Below the pieces are notes generated by a model, which ran no database searches, was not told the DNA's origin, and worked only from the letters and a program-made list of their open reading frames with translations. Below, one piece after another: positions 1 to 5,109 of a stretch of DNA of 5,109 nt (positions are counted from its first letter, which is position 1; each line of letters begins with the position of its first letter). Origin of the DNA: Bacteroidota bacterium (GTDB lineage Bacteria; Bacteroidota; Bacteroidia; Chitinophagales; Chitinophagaceae). The stretch spans positions 1 through 5,109 of the forward strand of contig JAEZRB010000343.1 in the NCBI GenBank assembly GCA_023412975.1, in the 5' to 3' direction. The position numbers and the translations under genes were made by a program.

Positions 1-2
1 GA

Positions 3-1097
3 ATCAGTGAGTGCTTTGTCCTTTCTACCTGCAACCGTACTGAGATCTACGGACTTGCCGAAACACCGGGGCAACTTGTTAATCTGCTTTGCTCGCAAAC
101 CAAAGGCAGCATTGACGCATTTAAGAAAATGGCCTATGTAAAACACGGAAAGCGTGCCATTCGTCACTTGTTTGAGGTCGGTGCCGGGCTGGATTCACAA
201 ATCCTGGGCGATTATGAAATTGTAGGCCAGATAAAAGCCGCCGTACGTTTTGCAAAGGACCGGGGATTTGCAGGTGCCTTTCTTGAACGGGTGGTAAACG
301 GGGTTTTGCAGTCATCCAAGGCTGTCAAAAATGAAACGGCGCTCAGTGGCGGTACAATCTCGGTATCTTTCGCTGCAGTTCAATACATTCTCAAAAAAGT
401 AAATACAGCTTCTGATAAAAAGATACTACTAATTGGTACCGGGAAGATTGGCCGTAATACGTGTAAGAATCTTGTTGACTACCTAAATACCAAAAATATC
501 ACGCTGATCAATCGTACGGAAGAAAAAGCAGAGTCGCTTGCCCACGAACTTGATCTCAATTTTGCGAATTATGATGACCTTCCCAACCAGGTTGCAGCGT
601 CTGATATTATATTGGTAGCCACCAATGCCCCGAAGCCCACCATCCTTCGCCAGCACCTGGAAAACGCGGGTCAAAAACTGATCATTGATCTTTCCGTTCC
701 CTGTAATGTAGAAGAATCGGCAGCAGTTTTGAAGAATATTGAATTGGTAAATGTCGATGAGCTATCAAAGATCAATGATGAAACGCTTGCGAAACGTCAG
801 GCTGAGATACCGAAAGCTAATACCATCCTCACGCGGTATATGGATGAGTTTTTCGAATGGCTGGCGATGAGGCGCCATGCACCGATGCTGAAGGCCATCA
901 AAACCAAGCTAAAAGAAATTCATACTTCCCCACTTTTTTCAGATTATACATCATCCATCAACATTGTCAGCTCCAACCCCGATGAAAGAATTCAACGGGT
1001 AGTCAATGGAACTGCCTGTAAGATCCGCAATCATAACCAGGGCGGGTGTTACTACATAGAAGCGATCAACGAATTCATGGCCACTAGCGCAGGATAA
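3..1097 (+). CDS. hemA: Glutamyl-tRNA reductase, 5' end cut off by window edge
   Basis: This enzyme carries out the NADPH-dependent reduction of glutamate on tRNA-Glu to glutamate-1-semialdehyde, the first committed step of the C5 route to 5-aminolevulinate, in the cytosol. The open frame runs from the window edge, and 364 residues are visible. The catalytic-cysteine motif VLSTCNRTEIYG is encoded near the edge, with the Cys codon at 30-32. The second signature, HLFEVGAGLDSQILGDYEI, begins at the His codon 165-167. A Rossmann NADPH motif (LLIGTGKIGRNT) lies at about nt 423-458, followed by the Bacteroidota-like DLSVPCNVE and a C-terminal helical dimerisation region. The ATG at 129 is internal, because the active-site motif precedes it. 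About 40 N-terminal residues are probably missing, judging by Cys50 of the E. coli enzyme. The signature departs from the common LGEPQILGQ form but looks normal for this phylum. The stop codon TAA (1095-1097) touches hemC. The identification is secure. Confidence 0.97.
   Translation: MSECFVLSTCNRTEIYGLAETPGQLVNLLCSQTKGSIDAFKKMAYVKHGKRAIRHLFEVGAGLDSQILGDYEIVGQIKAAVRFAKDRGFAGAFLERVVNGVLQSSKAVKNETALSGGTISVSFAAVQYILKKVNTASDKKILLIGTGKIGRNTCKNLVDYLNTKNITLINRTEEKAESLAHELDLNFANYDDLPNQVAASDIILVATNAPKPTILRQHLENAGQKLIIDLSVPCNVEESAAVLKNIELVNVDELSKINDETLAKRQAEIPKANTILTRYMDEFFEWLAMRRHAPMLKAIKTKLKEIHTSPLFSDYTSSINIVSSNPDERIQRVVNGTACKIRNHNQGGCYYIEAINEFMATSAG
1091..1094 (+). promoter_or_regulatory. Weak Shine-Dalgarno AGGA for hemC
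   Basis: AGGA sits in the last codons of hemA. It lies 8 nt before the ATG at 1103 but only 2 nt before the ATG at 1097. The spacing favours 1103 as the hemC start. This is an inference from spacing only, since many genes in this phylum start without a Shine-Dalgarno. Confidence 0.5.
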
Positions 1098-1102
1098 TGC
1101 AA

Positions 1103-2029
1103 ATGAAAAATATCATCCGTATTGGTACAAGAGAAAGCCAACTGGCGGTATGGCAGGCCAGACAGGTGAAAGACCTGTTGACACGAAATGGCTATACAGC
1201 CGAACTGGTCGAGATAAAAAGCGAGGGTGATATAGATCTAAACACACCTCTTTATGAAATGGGTGTGCAGGGAATATTTACAAGGAGTCTTGATGCTGCC
1301 CTGGTAAATAAAAAAATTGATGTCGCGGTGCATTCGATGAAGGATGTGCCAACCCAGTTACCCGCAGGTATTAGCCAGGCTGCAGTATTGAAACGAGGCC
1401 CGGTGCACGATCTGTTGGTATTTAAAGATTCTACTGACTTCCTGGACGACAAAGATTATATCGCCAATATTGCAACCAGCAGCCTGAGAAGAAAAGCCCA
1501 GTGGTTGAACAAATACCCACGGCACCGGATCCATAATCTTCGTGGCAATGTCAACACGCGATTAAAAAAATTAAATGACGAAAACTGGGATGCCGCCATC
1601 TTTGCACAGGCTGGACTGGAAAGGATCGGCCTGCGACCTGAAAACAGTCGTATAATTGATTGGATGATCCCTGCACCCGCACAAGGCGCCATTGTCGTAG
1701 TTTGCAGAAGCGGTGATGAGTTTATTAGCGAAGCCTGCCAGTCTTTTAACGATGCCGATACAGCTTTGTGCACAAGAATCGAAAGAGATTTTCTCAGGGA
1801 ATTGCTGGGAGGCTGTTCAACACCGATCAGTGCACTGGCGACGATAACCAATAACCTGCTACATTTTCGGGGTAGTATCCTTTCGCTCGACGGAAGCCGG
1901 AAACTGGAAATGGAGAAAAATAATATACCGCTTCAAATGGCAAAGGATTTTGGTAAAATGGCTGCCCGGGAACTACTGTCGACAGGTGGCCGTGAAATAA
2001 TGGAGGAAATTCGTCATGCAACTCGTTAA
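1103..2029 (+). CDS. hemC: Hydroxymethylbilane synthase (porphobilinogen deaminase)
   Basis: This cytosolic enzyme joins four porphobilinogens into linear hydroxymethylbilane, using a covalently bound dipyrromethane cofactor. The protein is 308 residues from this start, normal for the family. Visible motifs are IGTRESQLAVWQA at 7-19, AVHSMKDVPT with the catalytic Asp at 81, TSSLRR with substrate-binding Arg129-Arg130, NLRGNVNTRL near 146, and PAPAQGA at 190-196. The cofactor signature ERDFLRELLGGCSTPIS fits the family pattern fully, with the attachment Cys at 238. The ATG at 1097 would add two residues (Met-Gln) and overlap the hemA stop by one base (TAATG). I prefer 1103 because the AGGA upstream is correctly spaced for it, but 1097 cannot be excluded. 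The gene follows hemA directly and overlaps hemD by 14 nt, so it is almost certainly co-transcribed with both. Confidence 0.96.
   Translation: MKNIIRIGTRESQLAVWQARQVKDLLTRNGYTAELVEIKSEGDIDLNTPLYEMGVQGIFTRSLDAALVNKKIDVAVHSMKDVPTQLPAGISQAAVLKRGPVHDLLVFKDSTDFLDDKDYIANIATSSLRRKAQWLNKYPRHRIHNLRGNVNTRLKKLNDENWDAAIFAQAGLERIGLRPENSRIIDWMIPAPAQGAIVVVCRSGDEFISEACQSFNDADTALCTRIERDFLRELLGGCSTPISALATITNNLLHFRGSILSLDGSRKLEMEKNNIPLQMAKDFGKMAARELLSTGGREIMEEIRHATR
2002..2007 (+). promoter_or_regulatory. Strong Shine-Dalgarno GGAGGA for hemD, inside hemC
   Basis: GGAGGA lies 8 nt before the hemD ATG and within the final codons of hemC. It is the best anti-Shine-Dalgarno match ahead of any gene in the window; hemE, hemF and hemB have none that I can see. 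It fixes the hemD start at 2016 and suggests that translation of hemD restarts or is coupled as ribosomes finish hemC. Confidence 0.75.
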
Positions 2030-2729
2030 GCCTTCCATACTTTGCACCGGCCCGGTTGATCTCACGACGATGCATCAAAGCGTGCGGGATAGTGTGGATA
2101 TCGATATCATTCCCTTTACCGAGATTTCATCTTCTCTAACAGACGAAACAACTGAAGAAATTAAAAGCCTCATCAATAAAAAAGCGGTGGTTGTATTTAC
2201 AAGTGGTAACGCATTGCGATCGGTCGCCACGCTACTTGATTCTCAAAAGCCTGACTGGTCAGTTTATTGCATGGGCAATACTACTTATGAACTGGCGAAG
2301 TCAATATTTGGCGATCAGCAGATACGACAAACCGCCAGCGATGCTGCATCGCTGGCAAAGATGATCATCGCTGAAAAGGAAGCCGGCGAAGTCATATTTT
2401 TTTGCGGCAACCTGCGAAGAAATGATCTCCCGGATCTTTTGCAGAAAAACAATATAGGAGTGAAGGAGATCATCACGTATCACACCACACCAATTCAACC
2501 AGTAATAAAACGGGAATACGATGCTGTTTTATTTTTCAGCCCGAGCGCCGCAGATAGTTTTTTTAGCCATCATTCACTGCCTGAAAAAACACGTGTCTTC
2601 GTCATAGGTTCGACAACAGCTAAAAAAGTGAAATCATCGACAAGAAATACGGTGTTTGTGTCGGACAAACCGGATAAGCTTCACCTGGTCGGGATGGCCA
2701 TCAATGGCGTTGTATCGCCATTGGCGTAA
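2016..2729 (+). CDS. hemD: Uroporphyrinogen-III synthase
   Basis: This enzyme cyclises hydroxymethylbilane with inversion of ring D to give uroporphyrinogen III, the branch point to heme, siroheme and cobalamin. The protein has 237 residues, typical of a stand-alone HemD. The family is weakly conserved, so the call rests on a set of marks: VVVFTSGNALRSV (58-70) in the first domain, FFCGNLRRNDLPDLL (128-142), YHTTPI (155-160) with Tyr155 in the place of the conserved active-site-region tyrosine, VLFFSPSAADSFF (171-183), and VFVIGSTTAKKV (194-205). These follow the two-domain HemD layout. Position between hemC and hemE confirms the role. The start overlaps the hemC end by 14 nt and has its own strong ribosome binding site. 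No uroporphyrinogen methyltransferase is fused to it. The function is secure in context and would be only moderately sure from sequence alone. Confidence 0.93.
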   Translation: MQLVKPSILCTGPVDLTTMHQSVRDSVDIDIIPFTEISSSLTDETTEEIKSLINKKAVVVFTSGNALRSVATLLDSQKPDWSVYCMGNTTYELAKSIFGDQQIRQTASDAASLAKMIIAEKEAGEVIFFCGNLRRNDLPDLLQKNNIGVKEIITYHTTPIQPVIKREYDAVLFFSPSAADSFFSHHSLPEKTRVFVIGSTTAKKVKSSTRNTVFVSDKPDKLHLVGMAINGVVSPLA

Positions 2730-2740
2730 AAAATTAAGTT

Positions 2741-3793
2741 ATGGGTACACTCAAAAATGATCTTTTAATAAGGACACTGCAGGGACAGCAGGTTGAGCGG
2801 CCACCGGTGTGGATGATGCGACAGGCGGGCCGGTACCTGCCTGAGTACAGGGCTATCAGGGAGAAATATGGCTTTTTCGAAAGATGCCAGACGCCTGAAC
2901 TCGCCTGTGAGATCACTATCCAACCAGTTGATATCATCGGTGTAGATGCAGCAATCCTGTTTTCTGATATCCTGGTAGTGCCACAGGCCATGGGCCTCGA
3001 AGTACAATTGATAGAAAGTCAGGGTCCTGTTCTCCCCCATCCCCTCAAAAGCGCTAAAGATCTCAACCGCGTGCATATGCCGGATGTTGAAGAAAGCCTG
3101 CATTATGTGTTCGACGCCATCAAACTTACTAAGAAAGAATTGAATGGACGTGTACCCCTGATCGGTTTTGCCGGTGCTCCATGGACACTACTTTGTTATA
3201 TGGTCCAGGGGAGAGGCTCCAAAACTTTTGACGAAGCCAGGTCCTTTTGTTATACCCAGCCTGAAACAGCGCACATGTTGCTACAGATGATCACTGATAC
3301 CACGATCGCATATCTGAAAAAACAAATCGAAGCTGGCGCCGACCTGGTGCAGGTATTCGACTCCTGGGCAGGACTTCTATCTCCCCGCGATTTCGAAACC
3401 TATTCATTAAAATATATACGGCAAATCGTGAACGCCGTAAAGGATATGGCCCCGGTCATTGTATTTGCCAAAGGTGCCTGGCATAGTCTTTCGCAATTAT
3501 CGCAAACAGGTGCGGCGGCGCTTGGTATCGACTGGTGCATATCACCCGAGATAGCAAGAAAATTCGCCGGTTCCGATATGGTGCTACAGGGAAATTTTGA
3601 TCCTGCCCGTTTGCTTTCTCCTATTCCATCCATTCAGAAAGAGGTCAAAGAAATGCTGCTGGCATTTGGTGAACAAAAACATATTGCCAACCTGGGTCAT
3701 GGCATTTTACCCAATATACCAGTTGATCATGCAAGGGCATTTGTAGACACAGTAAAAGAATTTGAGTACAGTAAAACCGCCGTGAATATTTAA
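2741..3793 (+). CDS. hemE: Uroporphyrinogen decarboxylase
   Basis: This cofactor-free cytosolic enzyme removes four carboxyl groups from the acetate side chains of uroporphyrinogen III to give coproporphyrinogen III. The protein has 350 residues, the usual length. The first family signature PVWMMRQAGR is perfect at 22-31 and includes Arg27 and Arg31 of the substrate pocket. AILFSDILVVPQAMG carries the key Asp76 (human Asp86). GFAGAPWTLLCYMVQG at 142-157 carries Tyr153 (human Tyr164), with Gln156 where Glu or Ala is usual. NLGHGI near the C-terminus carries His320 (human His339). All expected active-site residues are therefore present. The gene starts 11 nt after hemD behind an A-rich stretch with no Shine-Dalgarno, which is common in Bacteroidota, and ends 13 nt before hemF. 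It is part of the same unit. Confidence 0.98.
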   Translation: MGTLKNDLLIRTLQGQQVERPPVWMMRQAGRYLPEYRAIREKYGFFERCQTPELACEITIQPVDIIGVDAAILFSDILVVPQAMGLEVQLIESQGPVLPHPLKSAKDLNRVHMPDVEESLHYVFDAIKLTKKELNGRVPLIGFAGAPWTLLCYMVQGRGSKTFDEARSFCYTQPETAHMLLQMITDTTIAYLKKQIEAGADLVQVFDSWAGLLSPRDFETYSLKYIRQIVNAVKDMAPVIVFAKGAWHSLSQLSQTGAAALGIDWCISPEIARKFAGSDMVLQGNFDPARLLSPIPSIQKEVKEMLLAFGEQKHIANLGHGILPNIPVDHARAFVDTVKEFEYSKTAVNI

Positions 3794-3806
3794 AGTATAA
3801 AAGCTG

Positions 3807-4733
3807 GTGACAACCAAAGAAAATAAGCTTAAAGACAAATGGGTCGATTTTATTCATAGCCTGCAGGAAGATATCTGCAGGCAACTCGAAGCTGAGGACG
3901 GCAAGGCCTTTTTTGCTTCTGAAAAATGGGAACGCCAGGGCGGGGGTGGTGGCGATACCCGAATCATGAAAGAAGGTAATGTTTTTGAAAAAGCAGGCGT
4001 CAACACCTCGGTCGTTTCCGGAACTGTGACTGAAACCATGCGCAATCAGTTAAAACTAGATGGCGACAAATGGTTCGCCGCCGGGTTGTCGCTTGTACTA
4101 CATCCTTTGAATCCGTATGTACCTACGGTGCATGCCAACTGGCGCTATTTTGAATTGTATGATAAAGATGGGGAAATGACCGACTCCTGGTTTGGTGGCG
4201 GTGCAGATCTTACACCTTATTATTTATTTGAGGAAGACGCCCGTCATTTTCATAGCGTTTTAAAAGAAGCTATCGATCCGTTTGGCCCCGGGCTTTATCA
4301 GGATTATAAAAAGAACTGTGACGAATATTTTGTCAACACACATCGTAACAATGAAACAAGGGGTATTGGCGGAGTGTTCTATGATTATCTAAAGCCGGAT
4401 GACGAGCTGGATGCCGAAAAGATTTTTCGTTTTCAGCAGGCCAACGGAAATGCATTTCTAAAAGCCTACCTTCCTATTGTTACCAGGAGAAAAACTTCCA
4501 GCTATACCGAACGCGAAATGGAATGGCAGGAGATCAGGCGGGGTCGCTATGTCGAATTCAACCTGATCCATGATCGCGGAACAATTTTCGGTTTGAAAAC
4601 CAATGGCCGTACCGAAAGCATTCTGATGAGCCTTCCACCACGAGCCAGGTGGGAATATAATCATGTTCCGCCCAAAGGAAGTGAAGAGGAAAAATTGTTG
4701 GAGGTCTGTTTGCATCCAAAATACTGGGTGTAG
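3807..4733 (+). CDS. hemF: Oxygen-dependent coproporphyrinogen-III oxidase
   Basis: This enzyme uses O2 to convert two propionates of coproporphyrinogen III to vinyl groups, giving protoporphyrinogen IX. The protein has 308 residues, as expected. Motifs are WERQGGGGGDTRIMKEGNVFEKAGVN (41-66), LVLHPLNPYVPTVHANWRYFE (His99, His109), WFGGGADLTPYYLFEEDARHFH (128-149, His147), NTHRNNETRGIGGVFYDY (His179), and GRYVEFNLIHDRGTIFGLKTNGRTESILMSLPP near the C-terminus. The four histidines match the set annotated as important in E. coli HemF. The start is GTG, forced by an in-frame TAA at 3798-3800 and by alignment of the N-terminus with the family. There is no visible Shine-Dalgarno. The signature region has one extra residue (HRNNETRG against the usual HRxExRG) and Asn170 where Trp is usual. 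Function is secure, because the surrounding motifs are intact. Confidence 0.97.
   Translation: MTTKENKLKDKWVDFIHSLQEDICRQLEAEDGKAFFASEKWERQGGGGGDTRIMKEGNVFEKAGVNTSVVSGTVTETMRNQLKLDGDKWFAAGLSLVLHPLNPYVPTVHANWRYFELYDKDGEMTDSWFGGGADLTPYYLFEEDARHFHSVLKEAIDPFGPGLYQDYKKNCDEYFVNTHRNNETRGIGGVFYDYLKPDDELDAEKIFRFQQANGNAFLKAYLPIVTRRKTSSYTEREMEWQEIRRGRYVEFNLIHDRGTIFGLKTNGRTESILMSLPPRARWEYNHVPPKGSEEEKLLEVCLHPKYWV
3860..3881 (+). repeat. Perfect 7-bp inverted repeat in early hemF coding sequence
   Basis: CCTGCAG (3860-3866) and CTGCAGG (3875-3881) are exact reverse complements separated by 8 nt, encoding part of SLQEDICRQ. They could form a hairpin in the mRNA about 50 nt after the hemF start. The arms are themselves nearly palindromic CTGCAG words and the residues are ordinary for HemF, so chance is a good explanation. 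Confidence 0.3.
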
Positions 4734-4762
4734 CCGGGTCCGCTAATGATTAATAAATATGT

Positions 4763-4790
4763 ATCTAAATTTGCCGGCTGATCTAAATTT
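4763..4790 (+). repeat. Direct repeat of ATCTAAATTT, two copies
   Basis: ATCTAAATTT occurs exactly at 4763-4772 and 4781-4790, an 18-nt period with GCCGGCTG between. The first copy overlaps the candidate -7 box and the second would fall at the start of the transcript. Each copy contains the palindrome AAATTT. The repeat could be a pair of regulator half-sites, a duplicated -7 box, or chance in AT-rich DNA. No regulator is identified. Confidence 0.6.
4766..4773 (+). promoter_or_regulatory. Candidate Bacteroidota -7 box TAAATTTG for hemB
   Basis: TAAATTTG matches the Bacteroidota sigma-factor -7 consensus TAnnTTTG exactly and lies 25 nt before the hemB ATG. Transcription would start a few bases downstream and leave a leader of roughly 20 nt. 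The weakness is that no TTG or TTTG -33 element is found 17-23 nt upstream; that stretch reads as AT-rich sequence without TTG. The call is therefore tentative. Confidence 0.35.
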
Positions 4791-4798
4791 TTAATGCA

Positions 4799-5109
4799 AT
4801 GATTCAATACCGTCGTAACAGGATCCTGCGTGCAAACCCGTCCATCCGAAGCCTGGTAGCGGAAACGATCTTACATCCTGCTGATTTTATCGCACCTCTT
4901 TTTATTGAAGATGGTAAGGATATTAAAAACGAGATCACTTCGATGCCCGGGTATTATCGTTATAGTATCGATCTGGCTGTAAAAGAAGTAAAGGAATTAT
5001 ACAATATCGGCATTCGTTCAGTCCTAATTTTTGTCAAATGCAGGGATGAGGATAAAGACAATACGGGACGCGAAGCCTGGAATCCCGAAGGCCTTATGCA
5101 ACGTAGTAT
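4799..5109 (+). CDS. hemB: Delta-aminolevulinic acid dehydratase (porphobilinogen synthase), 3' end cut off
   Basis: This enzyme condenses two 5-aminolevulinates to porphobilinogen, supplying the substrate of HemC. The frame is open to the window edge and shows 103 residues, about a third of the usual 320-330. The N-terminal arm reads MIQYRRNRILRANPSIRSLV, followed by HPADFIAPLFIEDG (26-39), ITSMPGYYRYSID (46-58), the GIRSVLIF strand (71-78), and KDNTGREAWNPEGLMQR (86-102), which is the characteristic early HemB motif. The stretch KCRDEDKD replaces the more usual K-V-P-D-x-L-K-D form. The metal-site and Schiff-base lysine regions lie beyond the window, so its metal class cannot be judged. An in-frame TAA at 4784-4786 means that ATG 4799 is the only ATG start. 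No Shine-Dalgarno is visible. The gene lies 65 nt after hemF and may have its own promoter. Confidence 0.95.
   Translation, partial: MIQYRRNRILRANPSIRSLVAETILHPADFIAPLFIEDGKDIKNEITSMPGYYRYSIDLAVKEVKELYNIGIRSVLIFVKCRDEDKDNTGREAWNPEGLMQRS

Larger units (their letters stand above)
4734..4798 (+). promoter_or_regulatory. 65-nt hemF-hemB spacer, AT-rich, probable control region
   Basis: This is the only sizeable non-coding gap. It holds a TAnnTTTG box, an exact 10-nt direct repeat, a short TAAT-G-ATTA inverted repeat (4744-4752) and a GCCGGC palindrome (4773-4778). I see no GC-rich hairpin followed by a T run, so nothing supports a terminator for hemF. The gap is much longer than the other junctions in the cluster, which suggests a separate control point for hemB. 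Confidence 0.5.

Noticed and set aside
129..1097. A complete gene starting at ATG 129
   Set aside because: The same frame is open to the window edge and encodes the essential STCNRTE active-site motif upstream of 129, so this ATG is internal to a truncated hemA.
1456..1851. 131-codon open frame on the minus strand
   Set aside because: It lies wholly within hemC, antisense to conserved motifs. Its translation shows no recognisable family and it is best explained as a shadow frame.
2765..3103. 112-codon open frame on the minus strand
   Set aside because: It is antisense to the most conserved part of hemE and shows no recognisable domain or start signal.
3645..3884. Minus-strand frame crossing the hemE-hemF junction
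   Set aside because: It spans two conserved genes in antisense and its composition matches a shadow frame. No promoter or family match is visible.
4773..4790. GC palindrome plus T run before hemB as a possible terminator for hemF
   Set aside because: GCCGGC is too short to form a stem with a loop, and the T-rich stretch is part of the repeat rather than a tail directly after a hairpin.
1..5109. A hidden novel system (defence, mobile or RNA-based)
   Set aside because: The sequence is almost fully occupied by six recognisable heme genes with uniform composition. No leftover stretch above 65 nt remains, and I see no tRNA, riboswitch-like, CRISPR or transposon ends.

Overview
This window is a dense, single-strand (+) run of tetrapyrrole (heme) biosynthesis genes in the order hemA (5' end missing), hemC, hemD, hemE, hemF, hemB (3' end missing). 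Each gene is identified from family motifs read in its translation. No RNA gene, mobile element, CRISPR array or unknown protein family is visible. Essentially all of the sequence is coding; the longest non-coding gap is 65 nt, between hemF and hemB.

The organism is most likely an aerobic or facultative member of the Bacteroidota, perhaps of the Chitinophagaceae. The reasons are the Bacteroidota-like form of the HemA signature (GLDSQILGDYEIVGQIK), A/T-rich start regions with few Shine-Dalgarno sites, and a TAnnTTTG-type -7 promoter box ahead of hemB. The phylum is an inference of moderate strength and the family is a weaker one. An O2-dependent coproporphyrinogen oxidase (HemF) rather than the radical-SAM HemN fits life with oxygen.

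Layout: hemA and hemC share one base or are separated by a few bases, depending on the hemC start. hemC and hemD overlap by 14 nt, with a strong Shine-Dalgarno for hemD inside hemC. hemD to hemE is 11 nt and hemE to hemF is 13 nt. The first five genes therefore look like one co-transcribed, partly translationally coupled unit. hemB follows after 65 nt that hold a possible promoter and an exact 10-nt direct repeat, so hemB may be read both by read-through and from its own start.

Pathway: HemA reduces glutamyl-tRNA to glutamate-1-semialdehyde (C5 route). HemL, not in this window, makes 5-aminolevulinate. HemB condenses two of these to porphobilinogen, HemC polymerises four to hydroxymethylbilane, HemD closes and inverts ring D to uroporphyrinogen III, HemE decarboxylates to coproporphyrinogen III, and HemF oxidises this to protoporphyrinogen IX. 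Protoporphyrinogen oxidase and ferrochelatase are not in the window.

I found no new biological system. The most interesting details are modest: a one-residue insertion and other deviations in the HemF signature, the repeat/promoter structure before hemB, and the forced GTG start of hemF.
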